Source of the DNA: Shinella kummerowiae | Lineage (GTDB): Bacteria; Pseudomonadota; Alphaproteobacteria; Rhizobiales; Rhizobiaceae | Direction: 5' to 3' | DNA length: 64,000 nucleotides | Assembly (NCBI RefSeq): GCF_009827055.1 | Contig: NZ_WUMK01000010.1 | Location: 222,751-286,750 of the forward strand | In this document: positions 16,987 through 24,523 of the stretch, in pieces | How the letters are laid out: each line of letters begins with the position of its first letter | How positions within the stretch are numbered: the first letter of the stretch is position 1 | Notes under the pieces: generated by a model | Database searches by the model: none | What the model was told of the DNA's origin: nothing | The model's input: the letters and a program-made list of their open reading frames with translations, nothing else | Translations under genes and position numbers: made by a program

Positions 16987-18513
16987 TCACTGGTGACTAT
17001 CCTCGACGGTTTCGGTCGGCTTGAGGAGCAGGGCCTTCTGTCTGCGTGAGAGGAGGAACGGCAGGACCGCGACAGCCAGCGCCATGACCCAGAGCGTGAT
17101 CGAGATCGCGCTCTCGAACAGGATCGAAGGGTCGCCGCCGCTGATCGCCAATGCGTTTCTCAGGTTCACTTCCATTACTTTCCCAAGCACGAAGCCGAGG
17201 ATGATCGGCGCCATGTCGAAGCCGGCCTTGCGCAGCATCCAGCCGGCAAAGCCGATGCCGAGCATCAGGAAGATCGAGAAGACCGAGGCGTGGGTGGAAT
17301 AGACGCCGATGACCGATAACACCAGAATGCCCGGCACCAGCAGCCAGTTCGGCACGGTGAGCACGCGCGCAAAAATGTTGACGAGCGGCAGGTTGAGCGC
17401 AAGCAGGATGAAATTGCCGACGAACAGCGAGGCGATCAGGCCACCGACGACTTCCGGCCGCTCCACAAGCAGCATCGGGCCGGGTTGGATGTTGTACAGC
17501 ATCAGCGCGCCGAGCATCACCGCAGTCGTCCCCGAACCGGGTACGCCGAGCGTCAGCATGGGGACGAAGGCGCCGGCGGCGGTCGCGTTGTTGGCCGCTT
17601 CCGGCGAGGCGAGACCGCGCACGTCGCCCTTGCCGAAGGTGCCCTCGCGGTCGGAGATGCGCTTTTCCGTGGTGTAGGAAACAGCGCTGGAGACGGAGGC
17701 GCCGGTGCCCGGCAGAACGCCGACGACGAAGCCGATGAGCGAGCCGCGCAGGGTCGCCCCCATGCTCTTCACGACATCGCTCATGCGTGCCGTCATACGA
17801 CCGAGATCACGTACGACTGTCATGCCGCGGCCCTGGTGCTCGAGGATGATCATGGCTTCGGAGACGGAAAACAGGCCAATGACCAGAACCACGAATTCGA
17901 TGCCGTCGCCGAGTTCCGGCTCGTTGAAGGTGAAGCGGTAGGCGCCGGACGTCGCATCGAGGCCGACGGTCGCCAGCATCAGCCCCAGCGTGCAGCCGAT
18001 CAATGTCTTGACCGGCTGGCTGCCGACCATCGAGCCGAGGGTGGCGAAGGCGAAGATCATCAGCACGAAATATTCCGCTGGGCCGAAGCCGATGGCAAGG
18101 CCCGAGAGCAGCGGCGCGAAGAAGGCAAGGCCAATGACGCCGATAATGCCGCCGACGAAGGAGGCGATGCCGGACAGAGCAAGGGCTTCGCCCGCCCGGC
18201 CCTGTTTGGCCATCGGGTAACCGTCCATCGCCGTCATCACCGCGCCGGCGTCGCCTGGCACGTTCAACAGAATGGAGGAGATGCGCCCGCCATATTCCGC
18301 GCCGCAATAGACGGCGGCAAGCAGGATCATCGTGCTTTCCGCGGGCAGCCCCATCGTATAGGCGATGGGCATCAGGAGCGCGATGCCATTGATCGGGCCG
18401 ATGGCGGGAAGGGCGCCCACCAGGGTGCCGATAAAGCAGCCGATGAAGCCGATCAGCAAGTTCTGCGCGGTCAGCGCGACGCCAAAACCCTGCCAAAGAT
18501 AATCGAGGTTCAT
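16987..18513 (-). CDS. tctA: Tripartite tricarboxylate transporter permease, TctA family
   Basis: 508 residues with about 12 membrane segments. TctA landmarks: NLLIGFIGCFIGTLVGALPA IGPINGIALLMP at the N-terminus, a PGDAGAVMTAMDGYPMAKQG loop, and LGVPGSGTTAVMLGALM in the centre. It is the large inner-membrane subunit that moves citrate or another tricarboxylate with a cation, fed by TctC. The start at 18513 (MNLDYLWQG) is preferred to an upstream ATG at 18528. It follows tctB by 30 bases on the same strand; transcription order is tctC, tctB, tctA. Confidence 0.95.
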   Translation of the reverse strand: MNLDYLWQGFGVALTAQNLLIGFIGCFIGTLVGALPAIGPINGIALLMPIAYTMGLPAESTMILLAAVYCGAEYGGRISSILLNVPGDAGAVMTAMDGYPMAKQGRAGEALALSGIASFVGGIIGVIGLAFFAPLLSGLAIGFGPAEYFVLMIFAFATLGSMVGSQPVKTLIGCTLGLMLATVGLDATSGAYRFTFNEPELGDGIEFVVLVIGLFSVSEAMIILEHQGRGMTVVRDLGRMTARMSDVVKSMGATLRGSLIGFVVGVLPGTGASVSSAVSYTTEKRISDREGTFGKGDVRGLASPEAANNATAAGAFVPMLTLGVPGSGTTAVMLGALMLYNIQPGPMLLVERPEVVGGLIASLFVGNFILLALNLPLVNIFARVLTVPNWLLVPGILVLSVIGVYSTHASVFSIFLMLGIGFAGWMLRKAGFDMAPIILGFVLGKVMEVNLRNALAISGGDPSILFESAISITLWVMALAVAVLPFLLSRRQKALLLKPTETVEDSHQ

Positions 18514-18543
18514 GGAAAGACCTTTCAAGTCGCGGCTGGTCGA

Positions 18544-18999
18544 TCAGCCGAAGAGGGATCCGGTCGGCAGGTAGACCTGCAGCACATAGGCGAAGACCGT
18601 CCACCAGAGCAGTGTCTGCCCGGCAGCGCCAAGGAGCGCGTACTTCACCGGCGCGCCGAAGATCATCGCCACACCGAACGTCAGGACGAAGATCGAGCCG
18701 GCAAAGCCGAGCGGTTCGAAGAGCATGACGGAGAGGACGAGGATCGTCGGGATGGCGAGGATACGGACAAGGGCCGGTCCCGTTGGGATCGCCTCCACGC
18801 TGCCGGGCCAGGCCAGGTAGAGGAAACTGAGACCGGCAAGCACGGCCGCCAGCATGACAGGCATAGCACGCGGCCCGAGCGGATCTGAGGAAAACGCATA
18901 TTCGATCGTCGCTCCCCCGATCCCATAGGCCACGGCCACGCCAAGAAGGACGAGGGCCGCGATGCGTCCGAGCCGCCTGTTTTCGACCATATGGGACAT
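18544..18999 (-). CDS. tctB: Tripartite tricarboxylate transporter small subunit, TctB family
   Basis: 151 residues with four predicted membrane helices: LGRIAALVLLGVAVAYGIGG, LAAVLAGLSFLYLAWP, the ILAIPTILVLSVMLFEPLGF segment and the C-terminal GAAGQTLLWWTVFAYVLQVY. Gene order between tctC and tctA and the length match TctB, the small membrane subunit that partners TctA. TctB sequences diverge fast, so the assignment rests largely on topology and neighbours. Confidence 0.88.
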   Translation of the reverse strand: MSHMVENRRLGRIAALVLLGVAVAYGIGGATIEYAFSSDPLGPRAMPVMLAAVLAGLSFLYLAWPGSVEAIPTGPALVRILAIPTILVLSVMLFEPLGFAGSIFVLTFGVAMIFGAPVKYALLGAAGQTLLWWTVFAYVLQVYLPTGSLFG

Positions 19000-19046
19000 G
19001 ACGTTCTCCGAGGTTTTGAGTGATGGCGTGACGGATCGGCAGGACC

Positions 19047-19074
19047 GCCCTCACCCCGAGGCCGGGGTGAGGGC
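19047..19074 (-). other. Perfect hairpin in the tctC-tctB gap
   Basis: GCCCTCACCCCG (19047-19058) and CGGGGTGAGGGC (19063-19074) form a 12-bp perfect stem with a 4-base loop. No U-run follows on the minus strand, so it is better read as an mRNA 3'-end stabiliser giving more TctC than TctA/B than as a terminator. The sequence also resembles the short palindromic repeats common in rhizobial intergenic DNA. Confidence 0.65.
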
Positions 19075-19087
19075 GATCAAGGCGAAA

Positions 19088-20062
19088 TCACATGCCGGCT
19101 TCCTTGGCGAGCACCTTGAAGCGCTCGACATCCTGCTTCACGCGGGCATCGAAGGCGCTGCCGATCAGGGTGAACTCGAAGAGGCCGCGGGCATCGCGCT
19201 CCCTGGCGAATTCCGGCGTCTTCGCCATCGCCTCGAAGGCCTGCACCCACCAATCGTAATCGGCATCGGAGACGTCCTTGCCGACATAGTAGCCGCGCCA
19301 GACAGGCCAATCGATGTCGAACCCCTGTTCGCGGGCGGTGGGTACGTCTGCCAGATCGCCCGGCAGGCGTTCCGGCGCCATGACGGCGAGGATGCGCACC
19401 TTGCCAGCGACATGGTGCTTGACCATTTCGGCCGCATCACCCGAGCCGACCTTCACATGACCGCCTTCCAGTGCCGTCAGCACCGCCCCGCCGCCTTCCA
19501 GTGCCACATAGCGCATTGTCTTCGGGTCCTGACTGGCGGCCTTGGCAAGCAACGAGCCCTTCATCCAGTCCTGAGAGCCGACAGCGCCGCCACCGGCGAC
19601 GGCAAAGCCGGCGTGATCTGCCTTGTAGGCCTCGACGAGTTCTTTCAACGTCTTGTAGGGGGAATCGGCGGCGACGACGATCACACCGTAGTCCGCGCCA
19701 AGCGCGCCGAGCCAACGCACGGCATTCTCGTCCGGCTGGCCGAACTTGCCCTGGGCGATCAGCAACGCGGAGCCGGACGAGGCGGCGGAGACCAGATTGC
19801 CATCCTTGCCGCGTTTGCCGACCACGTGGTTATAGGCAACGGCGCCGACGCCGCCTTCCATGTAGGTCACGGTCATCGGCGTTGCGATCTGCTTGGATTC
19901 CAGCAATGCGTTCGCGGCAAGCCGGCAGGTGAGGTCGAAGCCGCCGCCGGGCTTGGCGCCGGCAAGGCATTCCGGCTTTGCCGGTTCGGCCAGCGCAGGC
20001 GCCATTGCGGCGAGGCTGACGAACGCGGCGCCGGCGAAAAGTTTCGCGATATTTCGGATCAT
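19088..20062 (-). CDS. tctC: Tripartite tricarboxylate transporter substrate-binding protein, TctC/Bug family
   Basis: 324 residues. Signal peptide of about 25 residues (FVSLAAMAPALA before EPAKP). The Bug fold follows: AKPGGGFDLTCRLAANALLE near the N-terminus is the ligand-carboxylate loop, and PYKTLKELVEAYKADHAGFA and VGSGDAAEMVKHHVAGKVRI follow. Periplasmic receptor for citrate or another carboxylate that feeds TctAB. The start at 20062 has GGGAG nine bases upstream; the frame is open for 41 codons before it without homology. Divergent from the tctD/tctE two-component genes, which presumably induce it. Confidence 0.94.
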   Translation of the reverse strand: MIRNIAKLFAGAAFVSLAAMAPALAEPAKPECLAGAKPGGGFDLTCRLAANALLESKQIATPMTVTYMEGGVGAVAYNHVVGKRGKDGNLVSAASSGSALLIAQGKFGQPDENAVRWLGALGADYGVIVVAADSPYKTLKELVEAYKADHAGFAVAGGGAVGSQDWMKGSLLAKAASQDPKTMRYVALEGGGAVLTALEGGHVKVGSGDAAEMVKHHVAGKVRILAVMAPERLPGDLADVPTAREQGFDIDWPVWRGYYVGKDVSDADYDWWVQAFEAMAKTPEFARERDARGLFEFTLIGSAFDARVKQDVERFKVLAKEAGM

Positions 20063-20224
20063 GGTCTGTATCTCCCTTTGACCGTTGTCCGGGGAGGCGG
20101 TGGGCAAGCGAACGGGTTCGCGCCCGCAGTTGTTGCGGCGCGTCGACGATCTCTGCCAAAAAGCTCCTCCGGGCAGCCGACACACTCTCTCCCGTCGGCT
20201 GACGATCCTTCCTACGACGCCATC

Positions 20225-20242
20225 CTGTCACAACGCTGTCAC
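20225..20242. promoter_or_regulatory. Candidate TctD-binding direct repeat
   Basis: CTGTCAC occurs at 20225-20231 and again at 20236-20242, an 11-bp period as expected for tandem OmpR-family monomers; a further TGTCAC is at 20274-20279. The repeats lie between divergent tctC and tctD, 48-65 bases before tctD. Confidence 0.5.
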
Positions 20243-20289
20243 GCAACCCCGCTTGATCGATGGCTTGGCGGCGTGTCACGCTCACGCGT

Positions 20290-20967
20290 ATGCGTATCCT
20301 CCTCGTGGAAGACACCGACGACGTCGGCGAAGCGATCAGCCGTCGCTTTGAAACAATCGGGCACAGCGTCGACTGGCAGGTCGACGGTCTGGCGGCGTCC
20401 GAGATTCTCGATTTCACGTCCTACGATCTGGTGATCCTGGACGTGATGCTGCCTGGCCTCGACGGATTCGAGATCCTGCGCCGGCTGCGGCTTCGGAAAA
20501 ATCCGGTGCCCGTTCTCGTGCTCACGGCGCGCTCGGAGATTGATGATCGGGTAAGCGCGCTCGATCTCGGCGCTGACGACTATCTCGTCAAGCCTTTCGA
20601 TTTCCGAGAACTGGAGGCGCGGGCTCGTGTGCTGATGCGCCGCCGTTCCGGTGGCGAGCCGACCAACATCATCACCTGTGGCGACGTGGCTCTTGACAGA
20701 GCGAACCGGAATGTGCGCATCGGCAACCGCGAGATCCAGCTCAAGCGCCGCGAGATGAGCCTCCTCGAGATCCTCGCCTCGCGCCCCGGGCGCATCTTCG
20801 GAAAGCAGGAACTGCTCGACCACCTGTTCGGTTTCGACGAAGCGCCCGACCAGAACGCGATAGAACTCTACGTTGCAAGATTGCGGAAGAAGCTAGACGG
20901 TGCGGCAAGCCGCATCGTCACCGTGAGAGGCCTCGGATACAAGCTGGTGGCAGACCATGAAGACTGA
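20290..20967 (+). CDS. tctD: OmpR-family response regulator, TctD-like
   Basis: 225 residues from ATG 20290 (MRILLVEDTDDVGEAISRRF). Receiver domain residues 1-115 with acidic pocket E7/D8, phospho-acceptor D51 (DLVILDVMLPGLDG) and the conserved Lys in ADDYLVKPFD. C-terminal winged HTH residues about 130-220 (LKRREMSLLEILASRPGRIF, then LYVARLRKKLDG and VRGLGYKL). It overlaps the kinase gene by 11 bases. Position opposite tctCBA makes it the activator of tricarboxylate uptake. Confidence 0.92.
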   Translation: MRILLVEDTDDVGEAISRRFETIGHSVDWQVDGLAASEILDFTSYDLVILDVMLPGLDGFEILRRLRLRKNPVPVLVLTARSEIDDRVSALDLGADDYLVKPFDFRELEARARVLMRRRSGGEPTNIITCGDVALDRANRNVRIGNREIQLKRREMSLLEILASRPGRIFGKQELLDHLFGFDEAPDQNAIELYVARLRKKLDGAASRIVTVRGLGYKLVADHED

Positions 20968-22345
20968 AACCTCACTGTTTTCCCGTCTCCTGCTGCGTGT
21001 CGCCCTCGTGCTGTTTTTCGGTGCGGCCGGGATCGTGACGGCCGCGTGGTTTTATGCCGCGGCTGCGGCGGATGAGGCATTCGATCGCCTGCTCCAGGGC
21101 GCCGCCTTCCAGATCGCGGAGAACATGTCGGTGGAGGAGGGCGAGCTTGCCATCAACATGCCGTCCTCCGCCTTCGAGCTGCTGGGCCTCGCCACCCGCG
21201 ACAGGATCTTTTATCGCGTGGTCGGCACGAAGGGCGAAACGCTGACAGGCTACGAGGATCTGCAATCTCCGGTAGATCTTGCGGAGAGCCGACGGGCCCC
21301 CGTCTTCGTCTCGACGCGCTATGGAAATTCCGATGTCCGCATGACGATCGGTGCGCGTGCGGTCTCGGATCCGATGCTGAGCGGCTGGGTCTATATCATC
21401 CTCGCCCAGACGACCGAGGCACGAACGGCGCTCACCTCCGAGCTGACGACACGTGCGACGGTCCTCGTCGCCGTCATGGCCTGCGCCACGCTCTTTGCCG
21501 CAGCGCTCGCGCTGCGTCTGTCGCTGCGCCCGGTGGTCGATCTGTCGCGCGTGCTGCACGACCGCGAGCCGCAGGACCTCACCCCGCTCGCCGTCGAGGT
21601 CCCGCGCGAACTCTCGCCGTTTGTCGGCTCGATCAACTATTTCATGCGCCGGCTGGATGAGCGCATGCGCCTGCTGCAACGCTTCATCGGCGACAGCGCG
21701 CACCAGATTCGCACGCCGTTGACAGCGCTGCTCGCCCAGCTCAGCCTGATCGACGACAAGGGCCTGTCAGACGACGGGCGCCATCATCTGGCGCGGGTGC
21801 GGGCACGGGTCGAGGAACTCTCGCACCTCACCAACCAGTTGCTCGGCCACGCCATGGTCATCCACCGTTTCGATTCCGAAAAGCTGGTGCCGATCGATAT
21901 GCGCGACATTGCGCGCCGCGCCTTCAAGCGCGCCGTGCCGTTGAGCCTCGACCCCGATATCGTCGTCGCCTTCGAGGCGCCGGACGAACCGGTGACCGTT
22001 CTGGGTGACGCGCTCAGCCTGCGCGAAGCCATGGTCAACGTTATCGACAATGCGCTGCGCCATGGCGCAGTGGCCAGGCTTGAGGTTCGCGTCAGGGTGG
22101 AGGCGGCGAGGGCGCTGTTCGAAGTCGAAGACGATGGGCCAGGCATACCGCGCGCGCGATGGCCGGAGGTTACCCGACGCTTCGCCTCGTCGCGGTCGGA
22201 GCGCGACGTTTCCGGCCTCGGCTTCGCCATCGCGTCGGAAGTGGCGACCCTGCTCGGCGGGGCGCTGCGGTTTCGCGAGGCCATCGGGGGGCACGGCTTC
22301 ACCACCATCATCGAATTGCCCCTTCATCAGGAAACCAAGGCATGA
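20957..22345 (+). CDS. tctE: Sensor histidine kinase, TctE-like
   Basis: 462 residues. Membrane helix 1 lies near residues 10-35 and helix 2 near residues 170-192, enclosing a periplasmic 2CSK_N-type sensor domain. HAMP-like segment, then the H-box GDSAHQIRTPLTALLAQ with His249 as the phosphorylation site. N-box NVIDNALRHGA and G boxes EDDGPGIPRARWPEV and SGLGFAIASEVATLLGG form the ATPase. It phosphorylates the TctD-like regulator. The stop overlaps the next ATG by four bases (ATGA), coupling it to the binding protein at 22342. Confidence 0.93.
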   Translation: MKTETSLFSRLLLRVALVLFFGAAGIVTAAWFYAAAAADEAFDRLLQGAAFQIAENMSVEEGELAINMPSSAFELLGLATRDRIFYRVVGTKGETLTGYEDLQSPVDLAESRRAPVFVSTRYGNSDVRMTIGARAVSDPMLSGWVYIILAQTTEARTALTSELTTRATVLVAVMACATLFAAALALRLSLRPVVDLSRVLHDREPQDLTPLAVEVPRELSPFVGSINYFMRRLDERMRLLQRFIGDSAHQIRTPLTALLAQLSLIDDKGLSDDGRHHLARVRARVEELSHLTNQLLGHAMVIHRFDSEKLVPIDMRDIARRAFKRAVPLSLDPDIVVAFEAPDEPVTVLGDALSLREAMVNVIDNALRHGAVARLEVRVRVEAARALFEVEDDGPGIPRARWPEVTRRFASSRSERDVSGLGFAIASEVATLLGGALRFREAIGGHGFTTIIELPLHQETKA

Positions 22346-23436
22346 TCCGCACCAGCCTGCGACTGGCAATTCTGTTCCTACTACTCGTTCTTCCGCGCGG
22401 CGCGGGCGCGGTGGAAGGCGACCGGCAGGTCTTCCAGGCCGCGGTGGAAAAGGCCCGCCTGGTCATCCACGGGGCGACGGATATCGAGGCGATGCGACCA
22501 CTCCTTGAAGACTTTCAGGCGCTGAGGCCCGACGTAACGCTGGACTATGTCGACTATCTCACCAACGATCTTTTCCGCGAGGCGACGGAGGCCTGTGCCG
22601 CAGGAAAGTCCGTGGCCGACCTTTTGCTCTCCTCCTCGGTCGACCAATTGGTGCGGCTTGCCAATGATGGTTGCGCGGTCGCTCACCGCACGACGGAAAG
22701 GGTGCCGGACTGGGCCAACTGGCGCGAGGAGGTCTACGGTTTCACCTTCGAGCCGGCAGTCATGGTCTATGACGAGCGCCGCGTGCCGCCGGAAGACGTT
22801 CCGCGCAGCCACAACGATCTGGCCGAACTTCTGCGCCAGAAATCCGAAACCTATCGCGGGCGGGTCGGCACCTACGATATCCGCGTCTCCGGTATCGGCT
22901 ATCTGCTCGCCTTCAACGATTCTCGTGTCGCGCCCACCTCCTATGGCCGGCTGCTCGAAAGTTTGGGCCGGGCCGAAACGGTCACGCGCTGCTGCAACAA
23001 CGAGGTGCTGAACGAACTGCGCGGTGGCACGATCGCGATTGCCTACAACGTGCTTGGCTCCTACGCCTATGCCGCGCATCTTCGCGATCCGCACCTGCGT
23101 ATCGTGCTGCCGCGCGACTACACGCTGATTCTATCGCGCGGTGCGCTCATTCCGGCAACCTCTCGGGAGAAGGCGCTGGCCGGCGCGTTTCTCGACTACC
23201 TGCTTTCCGAGCGCGGACAGAAGAAAGCGCGCGACGCCTCCTTCTATTTCAGCGCGAACGGCCCGCTTCCCCGTGGCGTCGACGGTCCGGCCTCGTTGGT
23301 TGATACCGGCATCGGGCGGCCGATCCGCATTGGCCCCGCCCTGCTTGCCGCCCAGGACCAGGCGCAGCACAGGCGTTTCACCGGCGAGTGGTCCGCCGTC
23401 ATGAGGGGAAAGAACCCTGACATCACGCCGCGCTAG
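22342..23436 (+). CDS. Periplasmic solute-binding protein coupled to TctDE
   Basis: 364 residues. Signal peptide of about 23 residues (LFLLLVLPRGAGA). Mature protein resembles the Fe3+/phosphonate-type solute-binding family (SBP_bac_6/8-like): VIHGATDIEAMRPLLEDFQA at its start, DVTLDYVDYLTNDLFREA, and ELRGGTIAIAYNVLGSYAYA. No permease or ATPase gene follows, and the gene starts inside the kinase stop codon. A periplasmic co-sensor that presents ligand to the TctE-like kinase is therefore as likely as a transport role. It converges on the HTH protein gene with a 4-base overlap at the 3' ends. Confidence 0.85.
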   Translation: MIRTSLRLAILFLLLVLPRGAGAVEGDRQVFQAAVEKARLVIHGATDIEAMRPLLEDFQALRPDVTLDYVDYLTNDLFREATEACAAGKSVADLLLSSSVDQLVRLANDGCAVAHRTTERVPDWANWREEVYGFTFEPAVMVYDERRVPPEDVPRSHNDLAELLRQKSETYRGRVGTYDIRVSGIGYLLAFNDSRVAPTSYGRLLESLGRAETVTRCCNNEVLNELRGGTIAIAYNVLGSYAYAAHLRDPHLRIVLPRDYTLILSRGALIPATSREKALAGAFLDYLLSERGQKKARDASFYFSANGPLPRGVDGPASLVDTGIGRPIRIGPALLAAQDQAQHRRFTGEWSAVMRGKNPDITPR

Positions 23437-24356
23437 TAGGCTGACCCCTCCGCCTCCACCGCTGCAAAAGCGGCTTGGAAGATGAGGAGTTTGCGCGCCT
23501 GCATCATTGCGTATTCCGAAAAGAAGCCGTGCGAGATCCACAGGGGCGAATAGCCGCGGCGGCCGCTCCAACCGATGCCGCCAATGGCTTCTGCTTCGGC
23601 GAATTTACGGCTGGTATGCGCCCGAGAAAGATTGAAGGCGCGTGCGAGCTGCGCGATCGTGATGACATCCGTCAGATGGCCGCCGGGTTGGGGGGACTGC
23701 CGATCGATGCCGGCAACAAGCCGATCCATCAGCAGGCCGCCTGCATCGGTCCAGGCGAAGATGCGATAAAGCGGCCCTGGCATGCGAACATGTGGGTTTG
23801 CCAGGAGACCATCGCTCAGCCGCGGCATCAAAAGAGGGAGCATCCGCTCTGGCGCTGCGCGAAACCGCTCGCTTCGAGAGCCCGCATCGATGTGGTCGAG
23901 AGCGGCAAGATGCATGTCGCACCATTGGACAAGTATGGCCAACGCTCCGGGCGAAGGTGCCACGACCTCGCTCGGAAGGTCTCTTTCGGCTGTGGGAAGG
24001 ACGATGCCGTATTTGAGGACTTCGTCAAAAAAGGCATAGGCTGTGTTGCGGCTGGCGATCAGATGCCTGAGCGCCGACTGCGCGATGGACCGTCGAGACA
24101 TGCCCGCCCCGTCGGCGCCATAATGCTGGGAGAGGGCAGCCAGGCAGAGCAGCCAGCGTTGTTGCGTGGCAAAGAGGGCCGAGGCCCGGGGCGCGCTTGC
24201 ATATCCGGCGACAAAGCTCTGCGCCAGGAACCCGACCGCTTTCGCAAAGGTCGCGGCCGCCATCAGATGGTCGATGTTTCCCGCCGGCATGTGCAAGGCT
24301 GGCGCATCGATCCACTCCCTGGTTTCGTCGTTCATCAAAGCTAGTTCAGATCGCAT
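23433..24356 (-). CDS. Uncharacterised HTH-containing protein
   Basis: 307 residues, no signal peptide. Most of the protein is helical and hydrophobic (HLMAAATFAKAVGFLAQSFV near residue 30). A helix-turn-helix-like segment is near residue 230-250 (VITIAQLARAFNLSRAHTSR), within a region that could be an RpiR/MarR-like DNA-binding domain. I do not recognise the family. An alternative start is at 24335. It is encoded convergently to the TctDE-linked binding protein and divergently from the winged-helix/TPR regulator. A role as a one-component regulator is possible but rests only on the HTH. Confidence 0.7.
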   Translation of the reverse strand: MRSELALMNDETREWIDAPALHMPAGNIDHLMAAATFAKAVGFLAQSFVAGYASAPRASALFATQQRWLLCLAALSQHYGADGAGMSRRSIAQSALRHLIASRNTAYAFFDEVLKYGIVLPTAERDLPSEVVAPSPGALAILVQWCDMHLAALDHIDAGSRSERFRAAPERMLPLLMPRLSDGLLANPHVRMPGPLYRIFAWTDAGGLLMDRLVAGIDRQSPQPGGHLTDVITIAQLARAFNLSRAHTSRKFAEAEAIGGIGWSGRRGYSPLWISHGFFSEYAMMQARKLLIFQAAFAAVEAEGSAY

Positions 24357-24523
24357 CCATTGTCCCCGGCGGTATCCGTCTGAATGGATAACCGGTGTGG
24401 CTGGCCGGCGTCCTGAAGGCCGTGTGGCGGGGCTCTAAAGTTTTCTGATATTTTTCTGAAATGCGTCGCTGGTGCGCGCCGCGCGTTTCACGGATCGGTT
24501 GACGGCTCTGGTGCGCGCTCACT

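Noticed and set aside
17485..18888. A 467-codon plus-strand frame opposite tctA/tctB
   Set aside because: His/Asp/Glu-rich shadow; the minus-strand TctA and TctB are clear.
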